Assembly: GCA_019744815.1 (NCBI GenBank)
Contig: JAIEUA010000010.1
Span: 62,001-126,000, forward strand
From: Phycisphaerales bacterium
GTDB taxonomy: Bacteria > Planctomycetota > Phycisphaerae > Phycisphaerales > UBA1924
Length of the DNA stretch: 64,000 nt
Direction of reading: 5' to 3'
The position numbers and the translations under genes were made by a program. The stretch's first letter is position 1; every line of letters starts with the position of its first letter. Shown one piece after another: positions 36,044-45,292 of the stretch. The notes beneath the pieces are model-generated. The model did no database searches. It saw only the letters and a list, made by a program, of their open reading frames with translations, and had not been told where the DNA came from.

Positions 36044-37569
36044 ACTCAACCCCGTGGAGTCGCACGCGTCTCATCGCGGCGGCCGCACCGCTCGCGCTCG
36101 CTGCGGCCACGGCCGCGCGTGCGCAGAGCGCTGATGCAGCACCCAAGCCCACGCCCGCGCCCAACGTCGATCCGGATCGTTCCGCGGTCGCGGAGAACGT
36201 CCCGAGCTCGAAGCCGACTCAAAAGCCCCCGCCGTTCAAGTTGTTTCGATACGAAGAAGACTACCGAGCCCTCGCCGACCCCGCTAAGCGAACCGGCTTC
36301 TTCGACCCGGTGAAGTACATCCGGCTGGGCGATTCGGACACCTACCTCTCGATCGGCGGCGAGGCCCGGGCCCGCTACGAGTACTACTCGCATCCGTCGT
36401 TTGGCCTTCGCACCGACTCGCACGACGACTTCCTGCTCGGGCGAATTCTGCTCCACGGCGACTTCCGCACCGGCCCGCGCGACGGGCTGCACTTCCGCGG
36501 CTTCGCGCAGCTCCTGTCCGGTTGGTCCTGGGGTGAAGAGCTTCCCAAGCCACCGACGCAGGAGAACAAGCTCGATCTGCAGCAAGGCTTCGGAGACCTT
36601 GTTTGGGGCGATGAGCAGAACGCCCCGCAGGACTCGCTGCGGCTGCGCGTGGGCCGCCAGGAAATGGGCTTCGGCTCGTTCCGCCTGGTGACCAGCCGCG
36701 ACCCAACGAACGCCCGTCTGACCTTCGATGGCGTGCGTGCCACCGCTGTCCTCAACGGCAACACCTTCGACGCGTTCCTCACCCGTCCGGTCGCACCGGA
36801 GCCCGACATCTTTGACGACGGCGAGGACGACAACACGACGTTCTGGGGGCTCTATTCCGTTGTTCCGGTGCTGCCGGAAAAGCGTCTCTCGCTCGATTTC
36901 TACTACCTCGGACTCGGCCGCGAGAACACGCGGTTCCAATCGGGAGTCGGAGACGAAGTCCGCCACTCGATCGGCACCCGCGTGTGGGGGCGAAGCCGCG
37001 GATGGGATTACGACGCCGAAGCGGTGTTTCAGTTCGGGACATTCGACACCGCGACCCGTTCGCAAGACATCGCGGCGTGGACCGTCGCGACGAACACCGG
37101 ATATACCTTCGAGACCGCGACGTGGAGCCCTCGGCTCGGACTGAAGCTCAACGTCGCGAGCGGCGACAGGAACCCCAACGACGGGCGTCTGGGCACGTTC
37201 AACCCTCTCTTTCCCCGCAACAACTACTTCAGCGACGCGACGCTGCTCGCCCCGTACAACTTCTTCAACGCCCACCCGTCCGTGCAGCTTCGACCGCACG
37301 ACGACGTGATGCTGACCCTCGCCTGGGACGCGTTCTTCCGATACAGCACCAACGACGCCGTGTTCTCGCCGGGAGGGATCGTGATTCCCGCCGGCGCCAG
37401 CAACGACCGCTTCGTCGGCAGCACGCTGACACTGCAGGCGGACTGGAACATCTCGCGCAATCTCTCTCTGACCGCGAGCTACGTCCACTTCTTCTCCGGC
37501 CCGGTCGTCCGAGACGCAGGCGGGAAGGATGTGGACTTTCTGGGTTCCTGGCTGACGTTTCGCTTCTAG
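36022..37569 (+). CDS. outer-membrane beta-barrel, alginate-export family
   Basis: About 515 residues. The likely start is a GTG at 36022, or a TTG at 36028 that is better spaced from GGGAGG. Either gives a signal peptide (RLIAAAAPLALAAATAARAQS) and overlaps the end of the preceding gene. The mature part is rich in alternating aromatic strands (YIRLGDSDTYLSIGGEARAR, later FGSFRLVTSRDP) and ends in aromatic FLGSWLTFRF, the usual terminal barrel strand. It belongs with AlgE-like porins that pass polar solutes. No alginate genes are nearby, so the substrate is open. Confidence 0.82.
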   Translation: MRLLRLLNSTPWSRTRLIAAAAPLALAAATAARAQSADAAPKPTPAPNVDPDRSAVAENVPSSKPTQKPPPFKLFRYEEDYRALADPAKRTGFFDPVKYIRLGDSDTYLSIGGEARARYEYYSHPSFGLRTDSHDDFLLGRILLHGDFRTGPRDGLHFRGFAQLLSGWSWGEELPKPPTQENKLDLQQGFGDLVWGDEQNAPQDSLRLRVGRQEMGFGSFRLVTSRDPTNARLTFDGVRATAVLNGNTFDAFLTRPVAPEPDIFDDGEDDNTTFWGLYSVVPVLPEKRLSLDFYYLGLGRENTRFQSGVGDEVRHSIGTRVWGRSRGWDYDAEAVFQFGTFDTATRSQDIAAWTVATNTGYTFETATWSPRLGLKLNVASGDRNPNDGRLGTFNPLFPRNNYFSDATLLAPYNFFNAHPSVQLRPHDDVMLTLAWDAFFRYSTNDAVFSPGGIVIPAGASNDRFVGSTLTLQADWNISRNLSLTASYVHFFSGPVVRDAGGKDVDFLGSWLTFRF

Positions 37570-37602
37570 CGATGGCTGACCCTGCCGAAAGGCCCCGACA
37601 CC

Positions 37603-38106
37603 ATGAACACGCCCACGAAAGCCGAGATCGATCAAGATGGCCACGTCGGAACCCATTCCGATGACCCGCTCGATTCGCTGATCCGAAGCGCGTCGCCGGT
37701 CCTGCTGGTGGTCGGTCGAGTGTTGATCGCTTCGCTCTTTCTCCAGAGCGCGATCTCGAAGACCCTGCATTGGGACGCGGCACTGGCGGAGATCGCCAGC
37801 TACGGCCTGCCCGGCGGCGCGCTGACGCTCGCTCCAAGCCTCGGCGTTCAGTTCTTCGGCGGGCTCGGGCTGATCGTCGGATGGAAGTTCCGCTGGTGCG
37901 CCGCGATCTTGATCGCTTTTCTGCTCCCGGCCACGTTCTACATCCACGGCTTCTACCGCTACGAGGGCGAGGCGTTCGATCATCACCTCCTCGGGTTCTT
38001 TCAGAACCTCACGATGATGGGCGGCCTGGTGTTCGCGCTCGTCACCGGACCGGGACCGCTCTCGATCGACGGCGCACGCGCGTTCCGTCGCGGACGCGTG
38101 CCTTGA
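37603..38106 (+). CDS. DoxX-family membrane protein
   Basis: This 167-residue protein has four predicted membrane helices. It opens its DoxX domain with GRVLIASLFLQSAISKTLHW and continues with GGLGLIVGWKFRWCAAILIAF and the HLLGFFQNLTMMGGLVFAL segment. DoxX proteins are small quinone- or redox-associated membrane proteins with varied roles. The next gene starts in a TTGA overlap with its stop. Confidence 0.82.
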   Translation: MNTPTKAEIDQDGHVGTHSDDPLDSLIRSASPVLLVVGRVLIASLFLQSAISKTLHWDAALAEIASYGLPGGALTLAPSLGVQFFGGLGLIVGWKFRWCAAILIAFLLPATFYIHGFYRYEGEAFDHHLLGFFQNLTMMGGLVFALVTGPGPLSIDGARAFRRGRVP

Positions 38107-38816
38107 GCGAGCCGCTTCCATCCTCGAAAGGGCGGGCGTGGATCGCGCCCGCGCTCGCGTTCACCGCTGGTGCCGTCGACGCGATCGGCTTTCTCGGTCT
38201 GGGACAGGTCTTCCTGGCGCACGTCACCGGCAATCTCGTGCTCCTCGGCGCAACGGCGGTCGGAATCGATACCCACAGCGGGCACGAGTCGTGGGCGCTC
38301 CAGACGGCCGTGCTGCCGCTGTTCTGTGCGGGTGTTGCGGTGGGTTGGCTCCTGCTGCGCCGCACGGGCGCGAGAGCACCGATCGCGATCGCCGTCATTT
38401 CCGCGGCACTCCTGACCATCGCCGCCACGGTCGCCCTGGCGAGTCCACAGCTCGGCCCTCCCGTGAGCGTGTGGCTTCTGGCAAGCTGCGGCGTGCTCGC
38501 CATGAGCTTGAACGCAGTCCTCACCCGAGCGCTGGCTCTTCCCATGACCAATGTGATGACCGGCAACGTGCTGCAGATGTGTTTCGACGTCCTCGACGCC
38601 AGCGCCGGAACGCCGATCCCACCCGGCAGAATCCGCAACGGTGTGACGCTCATCGTCGCCTTCGCGGCCGGCGCCGGGGCCGCGGCGGTGTGCCTGAGAT
38701 TGCTCGGCGTCTCGGCGTTCGCCCTGCCGGCCTGCGTGCTCTGGGCGGTGGCGGTGCAGGTCTCGCGGATGACCCACGTCGCAGAGTCCGTGCCGTCGCA
38801 GCCCGTCAACCGATGA
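38103..38816 (+). CDS. YoaK-like DUF1275 membrane protein
   Basis: The start is a TTG (38103) overlapping the doxX stop, giving 237 residues. The family signature GAVDAIGFLGLGQVFLAHVTGN is followed by five or six hydrophobic segments and the second conserved tract LPMTNVMTGNVLQM. DUF1275 proteins are inner-membrane proteins of unknown transport function. The overlap with doxX suggests one transcript. Confidence 0.85.
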   Translation: MSEPLPSSKGRAWIAPALAFTAGAVDAIGFLGLGQVFLAHVTGNLVLLGATAVGIDTHSGHESWALQTAVLPLFCAGVAVGWLLLRRTGARAPIAIAVISAALLTIAATVALASPQLGPPVSVWLLASCGVLAMSLNAVLTRALALPMTNVMTGNVLQMCFDVLDASAGTPIPPGRIRNGVTLIVAFAAGAGAAAVCLRLLGVSAFALPACVLWAVAVQVSRMTHVAESVPSQPVNR

Positions 38817-38907
38817 CTCCGACACGCCGATCTTGGCGAAGCCAGGGTCCTCACCCATCGCCAGGAGCCGTCGCCGTGTCTTGTCCCGCGTATCTCCGGC
38901 ACCGACC

Positions 38908-40146
38908 GTGAATCTATCTGACGTGCACGAAGCATCGTCGACTTCCAATCACCCCGAGGCCAGCACCGGACTCAGGGTCGCGCTCCTCGCGGCGTCGTCG
39001 CTCACCGTCATGGCCGGGGCAACCATCGCGCCCGCGCTGCCGGCGATGGTCGATCACTTCCGGGATATCGATCACACGCGGAGCGCCGAGAGGATCGCGT
39101 TCCTGGTCAAGCTCGGGTTGACTGGCCCCGGGCTCTTCACCGCGATCGGATCCCTTGCTGCCGGCGCGCTGGTGGATCGATTCGGTCGGTACTGGCCTCT
39201 CGTCATCGGACTGGTGGCGTACGTCGTGGCCGGCACCAGCGGGATGTACGTCCGCACGATCGAGGGGCTTCTCGTTGGACGCGCGTTGTTGGGGTTGGCG
39301 GTCGCCCTGGTGATGGTCGCGACCACATCGCTCATCGGCGACTGGTTTGTCGGACCGGCCCGCCAGCGGTTCAATGGATGGCAGGGCGCGTGCATGTCGT
39401 TCGGCGGCGTTGTGTTCCTGGTTGCCGCCGGATACCTGGCGGACGTTTCGTGGCGAAGCCCTTTCCTGATCTACCTCACGGCCAGCGCGGTCTTCTTCGC
39501 CGTACTGGTGTTCGTTCCACGCGGGGCTCGGAAGCCGAGTGTCACTGGTTCCTCCGGTCCCGCAACGGGCGCGGGCATCGCGAGCTTCTCGGCGTGGCTG
39601 CCCGTTCTCGTGCTCGGGGTCGCCTTTCTTGGCATGATCATGTTCTACATGATCCCCACCCAGCTGCCGTTTCGTCTCCGGACGATCGGCGTGCTCGAGC
39701 ACAGCCGGAGCGGGATTGCCATCGGCGTGAATGGATTGGTCGCGGGCCTGGTGTCCATGAACTACGCGAAGATACGGGAAAGGCTCTCGTTCGCGGCCGT
39801 CGCGGGCTGGCAGATGCTGATCATGGGTCTCGGATTTGTGAGTATCGCCGGGGCAACGAGCTATCCGCTGACGCTCGCGGCGTGCGCTCTGACCGGGCTC
39901 GGTCAAGGGTTGATGCTGCCCAACGCCATGGCCTGGATGCAATCGATCGCACCGCCGCAGCGCTTGGGTCGCCTGGTCGGGCTGCTGGTCTCGGCCGTGT
40001 TCTTCGGGCAGTTCTTCTCGCCGATCGCGATGAAGCCCATCGTGGACTGGGTCGGGCCCGGCGGCTCCTTTGCGGCCGCGGGCGGTCTCATGCTCGTGAT
40101 CACCGCAGCGCTGCTGTCCCAGGTCAGACGCCTCTCAGCGGAGTGA
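38908..40146 (+). CDS. major facilitator superfamily transporter
   Basis: About 412 residues with 12 hydrophobic segments. The first is LRVALLAASSLTVMAGATIAPALPAM, with the MFS loop motif GALVDRFGRYWPL between helices 2 and 3. Starts are poor: a GTG at 38908 is chosen, and a TTG at 38833 is in frame. No strong ribosome site is visible for either. The substrate cannot be inferred. It closes the plus-strand run after doxX and DUF1275. Confidence 0.82.
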   Translation: MNLSDVHEASSTSNHPEASTGLRVALLAASSLTVMAGATIAPALPAMVDHFRDIDHTRSAERIAFLVKLGLTGPGLFTAIGSLAAGALVDRFGRYWPLVIGLVAYVVAGTSGMYVRTIEGLLVGRALLGLAVALVMVATTSLIGDWFVGPARQRFNGWQGACMSFGGVVFLVAAGYLADVSWRSPFLIYLTASAVFFAVLVFVPRGARKPSVTGSSGPATGAGIASFSAWLPVLVLGVAFLGMIMFYMIPTQLPFRLRTIGVLEHSRSGIAIGVNGLVAGLVSMNYAKIRERLSFAAVAGWQMLIMGLGFVSIAGATSYPLTLAACALTGLGQGLMLPNAMAWMQSIAPPQRLGRLVGLLVSAVFFGQFFSPIAMKPIVDWVGPGGSFAAAGGLMLVITAALLSQVRRLSAE

Positions 40147-40291
40147 GGTTGCGACCGGAGCTTTCCCGGACGCGTGCGCGCCGATCGCTGGCGTGCCAGA
40201 ACCGTGCCGGATCCGTGAGATGGCGTCCAGATCGAGGCCGCGTGCACGACGGGGCAAAAGAATCGAGCCTCGGCAATCGGCTCGGAGCGTT

Positions 40292-40675
40292 CTACGCGTG
40301 CTTTCGCTTCTTCACGGGCGTCGTGGCGCTCGTTGCAAAGGTGGTCTCGATCTCTTCGCTGTATCCATCTCGCGCCCTGGGAGGGGTGCGGATGTGCACC
40401 ACCGGGGATCCGTCCCGCGACTCAGCCGGCGCAGCGTCGTCGGTCGTGCGTGCGTCAGTCGCCGCACTGGCGTGCAGCGCCACCACTCGGCGTTCAACTT
40501 CACTCACGAGTGCCTCGCGCTGGTCGCTGGGCACGAGCAGCAAGGCGGCGAGCCAGCGGCGCCCAAGCTCGGGGCCCGCGGGGCGGAGCAGTTCAACCAG
40601 GAGTTTCAGGTGGTCGCTTGGTGAGAGCGTCGGCGATGAAGCCGATGGGGTCTGCTGTATCGGGGCCTGGCTCAC
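40292..40675 (-). CDS. hypothetical protein overlapping the XRE regulator gene
   Basis: A GTG start at 40675 sits 6 bp after AAAGGAG, inside the 3' end of the upstream regulator gene (83-bp overlap in another frame). The 127-residue product has a helical core (SPSDHLKLLVELLRPAGPEL, then RWLAALLLVPSDQREALVSEV) and a low-complexity basic end (VKKRKHA). The well-placed ribosome site supports it as real. No family is recognised. Co-expression with the regulator suggests a partner protein. Confidence 0.6.
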   Translation of the reverse strand: MSQAPIQQTPSASSPTLSPSDHLKLLVELLRPAGPELGRRWLAALLLVPSDQREALVSEVERRVVALHASAATDARTTDDAAPAESRDGSPVVHIRTPPRARDGYSEEIETTFATSATTPVKKRKHA

Positions 40676-41069
40676 GAACGGCTCCTTTGCTGACTCCCCC
40701 GGACCCCACTCCCTCGCCAGACGCCACCCGCAAACGCGTTTCCATCGTCTGCACGAAGTGCTCCAGCCGCTCGACCCGTTGGGTGAGTCTCTCGACCTCG
40801 GCGGCGAGCGCCTGCAGCAACTCCCCGCCGCGAGATTGAAGGAGGGCAAACCGCTTCAGATCCTCACGCTTCATGGGGCCGTTGCCCGTGAGCAACCAGT
40901 CGGCGTTGATCCCCAGGCCGCGGCAGACGGCGGCAAGGAAATCCGGGCTGGGTGCCGCGCCGAGCATGTACCGTCTCACCGACTCGGGATGAGTCGAGGT
41001 CAGCTCACCCAAGTGCTTGGTACTCCGGTCTCCCACGGCGATCTTCAGCCGGTCATGCAGTGCTGACAT
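40593..41069 (-). CDS. XRE-type helix-turn-helix regulator
   Basis: This 158-residue protein has an N-terminal Cro/CI-like DNA-binding domain (RLKIAVGDRSTKHLGELTST, then VRRYMLGAAPSPDFLAAVCR, GLGINADWLLTG). A coiled-coil follows (LLQALAAEVERLTQRVERLE), then a flexible tail. The INADWLLTG ending is typical of phage-repressor-like DNA-binding domains. The coiled coil suggests dimer formation. A possible operator lies 12 bp upstream of its start. Confidence 0.8.
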   Translation of the reverse strand: MSALHDRLKIAVGDRSTKHLGELTSTHPESVRRYMLGAAPSPDFLAAVCRGLGINADWLLTGNGPMKREDLKRFALLQSRGGELLQALAAEVERLTQRVERLEHFVQTMETRLRVASGEGVGSGGVSKGAVREPGPDTADPIGFIADALTKRPPETPG

Positions 41070-41080
41070 GTCCAGGGTGT

Positions 41081-41096
41081 ACCCGGATGTTCGGGT
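41081..41096. promoter_or_regulatory. possible operator of the XRE regulator
   Basis: ACCCGGATGTTCGGGT is an inverted repeat with 5-bp perfect arms (ACCCG/CGGGT) and a 6-base spacer. It lies immediately upstream of the regulator start, where autoregulators usually bind. Support is positional only. Confidence 0.3.
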
Positions 41097-41582
41097 TCTG
41101 GAGTCCGATCAAGCCACGCTCAATATCCGTGGAGAATCCAAACAAACGTCCACAGATCCTTGGAATCTCCTTCCGCAGACCCAACCCCGACCGTCCGGCC
41201 CGAACCGCCGTCTTCAGATTGGCACGGGCGACGATCGACTCGGGGTTCATCGGCCTCGACGAGCCAGGTCCGGCCGCGGTGCGAGGGATCGCATCGCGTG
41301 AAGCGGAAGCCGGTCGCACGGAGGGAAGTGGCCTGAGGAGGATCGGGCGGGCGGCGTTACCAGACTCAGCTCGCAGTGTTTGCGCACGATCTGGGCCGCT
41401 TCTCGCGGCCGCGCGTTCTGGGCGGGCGAATCGCCTGCCTCGATGCGATCTGCAAGCGGACGCCCGCGTACATCCTGTCGATAGCCCGTGATGTCGGATC
41501 TCGTGTTCGCCTGTGTGTCCCGCCGGTGGTGGTTGGGAGGCGACGGACGAGAGGGGTGGTGCCGACGCGAGGGGTTTGAGAT
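41097..41582. other. 486-bp intergenic region between divergent genes
   Basis: It separates the XRE gene (minus) from the DUF1444 gene (plus) and must hold both promoters. Several short frames are open, but none reads like a protein. No repeat or RNA gene was recognised. Confidence 0.45.
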
Positions 41583-42395
41583 ATGACCAGCATGCCACGG
41601 GAGCCCGAAGCGTTTGCCGAAGCGGTTGCAACCATGCTCAAGAAGCTGCAGCCGGCGTACGCGATCGATCTGGTCGGCCCGCGTGAGCTGCTCGTCAACG
41701 GTCGGCGACTGGATCTGGAAAACCTGTTCCGGATGGTGAACCACGAGCCGGTGCGCGGGCAGGAGATCGTCGAGCACTACCTCGACCAGCTCTTTGCCGG
41801 CGACGCGATGCAGCTCAACAGCATGTCGCTGGAGTTCGCCCGCCCGCGGATCATGCCCCGTATCCAGCCGGTGTCGATCTTCCGCCATCTCTCCCGCGAG
41901 CAGGTGGCCCACGTGCCGTTCGTGAACAACACGGTGATCGTCTTTGTGACCGATCTTCCTCAGATGACGGTGAGCATCACCACCGAGCAGCTGATTCGCT
42001 GGAAGGTGACGCCCGAAGACCTCGACGAGATCAGCCGCGAGAACCTCGAGTCCTACGCCCCCGAGCTCGACATCCAGGTGGTCGAGAGCAAGGAGGGCGG
42101 GCGTGCGGCGATCATGAGCCAGCACGACGGCTACGACGCCGCACGGCTGCTCCTCAGCGAGCTGCACGGGCGCCTGGCGACCCAGCTCGGCGGCGACTTC
42201 TACGTCGCCACCCCGGCCCGCGACATGTTCGTCGCCATCTCGCCCGGACCCGACCCCTTCGTCCAGCGCCTCCGCGCCCGGGTCGAGCACGACTACAAGC
42301 GCCTGCCCTATCCGATCTCGCCCGACTTCTTCTACGTCACCCGCGACGGCGTGGCCGGCACGATCGACGACCTGCCCGAGGCCGAGGCGGCGTAA
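41583..42395 (+). CDS. DUF1444 family protein
   Basis: This 270-residue protein matches the DUF1444 (YtpQ-like) layout: FAEAVATMLKKLQP at the start, LENLFRMVNHEP, PRIMPRIQPVSIF, then VTDLPQMTVSITTEQLIRW and a C-terminal FYVATPARDMFVAISPGPD. The family is cytoplasmic and has no known biochemical activity. It is monocistronic here, with a minus-strand gene converging from downstream. Confidence 0.8.
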   Translation: MTSMPREPEAFAEAVATMLKKLQPAYAIDLVGPRELLVNGRRLDLENLFRMVNHEPVRGQEIVEHYLDQLFAGDAMQLNSMSLEFARPRIMPRIQPVSIFRHLSREQVAHVPFVNNTVIVFVTDLPQMTVSITTEQLIRWKVTPEDLDEISRENLESYAPELDIQVVESKEGGRAAIMSQHDGYDAARLLLSELHGRLATQLGGDFYVATPARDMFVAISPGPDPFVQRLRARVEHDYKRLPYPISPDFFYVTRDGVAGTIDDLPEAEAA

Positions 42396-42490
42396 AGGCG
42401 GCGCACCGAGCGGCGGAAAGGCTGGATCGCATCATCGGACCCCGTCCGCGGCTCGGCCGGTCGGTCCAGGCCCGTGCGGCCAAGTGTCAA

Positions 42491-42886
42491 CTAACCATGG
42501 CGGGGCGTTGGGGCCTCGGGGTCGATCCCCCGCAGGTACACCCACGAATAGATGCCCGTGTCGTGCCCGTCGCTGAACGTGATCTTGATCGCGTAGTTTC
42601 CGACCAGCTCAGCGCCGGTCGCCACCAGGGGGCCGCCGGTTCCCGAGGACTGTGGCAGCACGGTCAGCGGGTTCTTGGCCATCTCTTCGCGGAGCTGCCT
42701 CATGTCCGCCGAGGGGGACATGCGTCGGAGGTAGGGGATCGAGTAATAGGACGTCGTTCCGTCGGCCCAGCGGACGGTGAGCCCCTTGTCCTTCTTGAGG
42801 TCCAGCGCGGTCGGAGCGTCGACCCCCGCATGCGGCGGGAGCGATGCGTCATCAGGCTGAACGGGGCTGCGCGGCGGTTCGGACAT
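42491..42886 (-). CDS. DUF971 domain protein
   Basis: Starting at the ATG at 42886 gives 131 residues. The DUF971 domain (related to the N-terminal domain of gamma-butyrobetaine hydroxylase) is visible as LTVRWADGTTSYYSIPYLRRMSP, then the C-terminal LVGNYAIKITFSDGHDTGIY and YLRGIDPE. Stand-alone DUF971 proteins are found near Fe-S and redox genes in many bacteria. It is divergent from the next gene. Confidence 0.83.
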   Translation of the reverse strand: MSEPPRSPVQPDDASLPPHAGVDAPTALDLKKDKGLTVRWADGTTSYYSIPYLRRMSPSADMRQLREEMAKNPLTVLPQSSGTGGPLVATGAELVGNYAIKITFSDGHDTGIYSWVYLRGIDPEAPTPRHG

Positions 42887-42996
42887 CAGGGAAGTAAAGG
42901 CGGGCGAACAAACGCCGGGCGGGGCGCGCTGCAACGATGCCGCGGCCATTCTCCCGCTGGCCTGTATGCTTCGCCACCGACCGAACGGAGATTCCG

Positions 42997-44094
42997 ATGC
43001 GCATGGACCGGCCCTCTCCCCGACTCTTTGCTCTGCCGATCGCCGCGGCAATCTTGGGCGCGAGCCTGACGCCGAACGACGCGCTCGCCCAAGCCCCGGG
43101 CGTCGAAGCGCCCGCGGCCAAGCCCGCGGAGTTGCCCGCTTGGGCCAAGGTCAAGCTGCCCAAGGCGGTGCCGATCCAGGCCTCGAGCGTGCGGGGGCAC
43201 GGGCCGATGACGCTACTCATCATCGCCGAGGTGGGGGCGGACGAGACCGCGTACGAGGCGTTCGCCGATCGTCACGCCGAGCGCTTCACGACCCACACCA
43301 TCTGCCTGCCCGGAACCACCAAGGGCACCTCGGGCCCTCAGCTGCACCGTGGCGACGTGAACGATCCCGAGTGGCTGCTCAACGCGGTCAACGCGGTGAC
43401 GGGGTACGTGAGGGACAAGAAGCTCGAGAAGCCGGTGGTGCTGGGGCACTCGCTGGGCGGGATGGTGGCGTACATGCTCTCGGTGCGTGAGCCGCAGCTG
43501 GCCGGGGCGTATGTGATCGTGAACATGCTGCCGGCACGCGGCGTCGGCGGCGCGGGCCGGATTCCGCCCAAGGACCAGAGAGCTGGCGAGGTCGACACGC
43601 TGGAGCGGGCGAGGATCCTGGAGATGACCCGGAGCGTGTACCTGAACAAGGTCCGCGACACCGTGCCGATGCAGTGCCGGGACAGGACGTTCTCCGACAC
43701 CATGATCAACATGTACTCCAACGTGTCGATCCTGGCGGCACGCCGGTACCAGTTGGAGTCGCTGTATCTAGACCTGCGCGAGGACCTCGACACGGTCCGG
43801 ACGCCGATGCTGGTGATCGCCACGCTGCCGGACTGGTTCGAGCGCCGCGATCGAGAGGTGTTGCGGGCGGCGTTCCAGAACGTGGGGTTCAATCGTTCCA
43901 ACGTGCGAGTCGAGATCCTCGACAACACCCTGCAATGGGGCATCATCGAAGAGCCCAAGAAGTTCGATCCGCCGCTGCTGGCGTTTTTGGGCTTGAAGGG
44001 CGACGACCCGCAAGCGGAGCAGCCGCAGGCCGAGAAGCCGGCCACAGAGGCGGCCACCCAACCGGGCACCGCTCCGGCGAGCCCCAAGCCATGA
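42997..44094 (+). CDS. exported alpha/beta-hydrolase
   Basis: The start is the ATG at 42997 with ACGGAG upstream, giving 365 residues. A signal peptide (LFALPIAAAILGASLTPNDALAQA) is followed by an alpha/beta-hydrolase fold with nucleophile elbow GHSLGG (Ser152). The C-terminus is a repetitive Pro/Ala/Glu tail (PQAEQPQAEKPATEAATQPG). The substrate is unknown. Its stop overlaps the pyrF start (ATGA). Confidence 0.8.
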   Translation: MRMDRPSPRLFALPIAAAILGASLTPNDALAQAPGVEAPAAKPAELPAWAKVKLPKAVPIQASSVRGHGPMTLLIIAEVGADETAYEAFADRHAERFTTHTICLPGTTKGTSGPQLHRGDVNDPEWLLNAVNAVTGYVRDKKLEKPVVLGHSLGGMVAYMLSVREPQLAGAYVIVNMLPARGVGGAGRIPPKDQRAGEVDTLERARILEMTRSVYLNKVRDTVPMQCRDRTFSDTMINMYSNVSILAARRYQLESLYLDLREDLDTVRTPMLVIATLPDWFERRDREVLRAAFQNVGFNRSNVRVEILDNTLQWGIIEEPKKFDPPLLAFLGLKGDDPQAEQPQAEKPATEAATQPGTAPASPKP

Positions 44095-45002
44095 CGATTT
44101 CTGTCACACCCCCCACGACCACCGGCAAGACCGCCGCCGGGTCCATCGCTGCAAGAAACGCAGATCTGCTGGTGCAGGCCATCAGCTCCAAAGGATCGCC
44201 CGTGTGCGTGGGCCTCGACCCCGCGCTGGAACAGTTGCCCGAGGCGACACGGCGCGACGATCCCGTCGAGGCGATCGAGATGTTCAGCCGCGGCGTGATC
44301 GACGCGGTCGCACCGCACGTGCCCGCGATCAAGTTCCAGTCCGCGTGCTACGAGCGTCACGGGTGGCGCGGGATGCGTGTGCTGGAATCGTGCATGCACC
44401 ACGCCCGCAATCTGGGGCTGGTGGTGGTTCTCGATGCCAAGCGTGGCGACATCGGCATCAGCAGCAACCACTACGCGGCGGCCGCGGCCGGCGCGGGTGC
44501 CCACTTTGTCACCGTCAACGGCTACCTGGGTCTCAGCGGGGTCGAGCCGTTCCTGAACGCGGGATTGGGTGTCTTTGTGCTCGTGCGGACCAGCAACCCG
44601 GACAGCGCGGCGGTCCAGAGCGAGAAGCTCGCCAGCGGCGCGACCGTGGCCGAGCACATGGCCGGGCTGGTTCACACGTTGGGCGTCGCGCACATCGGTG
44701 CCGCGGGCCTGAGCGCCGTCGGCGCGGTGGTCGGCGCGACCCAGTCACGCGAAGCCGGCGCGCTGCGTGCACTCATGCCCGATCAGATCTTCCTCATCCC
44801 CGGCTACGGCGCCCAAGGCGGCACCGCCGACGACATCCGCGTGATGCGACGCGCATCGCAGCCACCGGAGAAGTCCGGCGTGCTCGTGACCGCCAGCCGC
44901 AGCGTGATCTACGCCAAAGCAACCGAGGGCCAGCACTGGCTCGAAGCCGTGGGGACTGCCGCGAAGAACCTGGCACACGAGATTCGGGACGTGGTTGGAT
45001 AA
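44091..45002 (+). CDS. pyrF: orotidine 5'-phosphate decarboxylase (type 2)
   Basis: The 303-residue product starts in an ATGA overlap with the hydrolase gene. The OMP decarboxylase core reads VCVGLDPALEQLP and the catalytic VVLDAKRGDIG (Lys117). Then comes TVNGYLG, with the phosphate loop IPGYGAQGGT and the end VTASRSVIYA. The long insert and spacing match the PyrF type 2 subfamily. It makes UMP from OMP in pyrimidine synthesis. It lies next to a pyrimidine-degradation cluster. Confidence 0.93.
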   Translation: MTISVTPPTTTGKTAAGSIAARNADLLVQAISSKGSPVCVGLDPALEQLPEATRRDDPVEAIEMFSRGVIDAVAPHVPAIKFQSACYERHGWRGMRVLESCMHHARNLGLVVVLDAKRGDIGISSNHYAAAAAGAGAHFVTVNGYLGLSGVEPFLNAGLGVFVLVRTSNPDSAAVQSEKLASGATVAEHMAGLVHTLGVAHIGAAGLSAVGAVVGATQSREAGALRALMPDQIFLIPGYGAQGGTADDIRVMRRASQPPEKSGVLVTASRSVIYAKATEGQHWLEAVGTAAKNLAHEIRDVVG

Positions 45003-45029
45003 TCGGCGACCGATCTCCTTCGATGGTGC

Positions 45030-45066
45030 CATCAGTCCGCCGTGGCTTTGCACGGCGCGACTGATG
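45030..45066. repeat. REP-like hairpin 1
   Basis: CATCAGTC pairs with GACTGATG, enclosing an inner CGCCGTG/CACGGCG stem and a short loop. It lies 28 bp after pyrF and forms an inverted pair with hairpin 2. Outer flanks GGTGCC (before) and GGCACC (after hairpin 2) extend the symmetry. Confidence 0.8.
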
Positions 45067-45091
45067 TGGTCTGGAACAAGTACACCCTTGG

Positions 45092-45128
45092 CATCAGTCG
45101 CGCGGCTCCGAGCAGCCGCGGACTGATG
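45092..45128. repeat. REP-like hairpin 2
   Basis: CATCAGTC/GACTGATG again closes the hairpin, with inner GCGGCT/AGCCGC. It is head-to-head with hairpin 1, giving 16-bp outer arms (GGTGCCATCAGTCCGC and its complement) and 12-bp inner arms. This is a BIME-like arrangement that could terminate pyrF transcription. Confidence 0.8.
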
Positions 45129-45292
45129 GCACCGTTTGGAGCTCGCACACGCGAACCCCTCCCCGCTTCGCGGGGCGGGGACGCGCAGCCCAAACCAAAC
45201 TCGGACAACCCCCTCGCATTTCCCCGTGCTCTGTGTTAAGCTGCGGATTGCTCGCCGCCGACCCACAGCAGCCGCGGGAGCGTGGAGTGCCC

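Noticed and set aside
36046-38121. 691-residue minus-strand open frame
   Set aside because: It is antisense to the outer-membrane barrel and doxX genes, with no recognisable domain.
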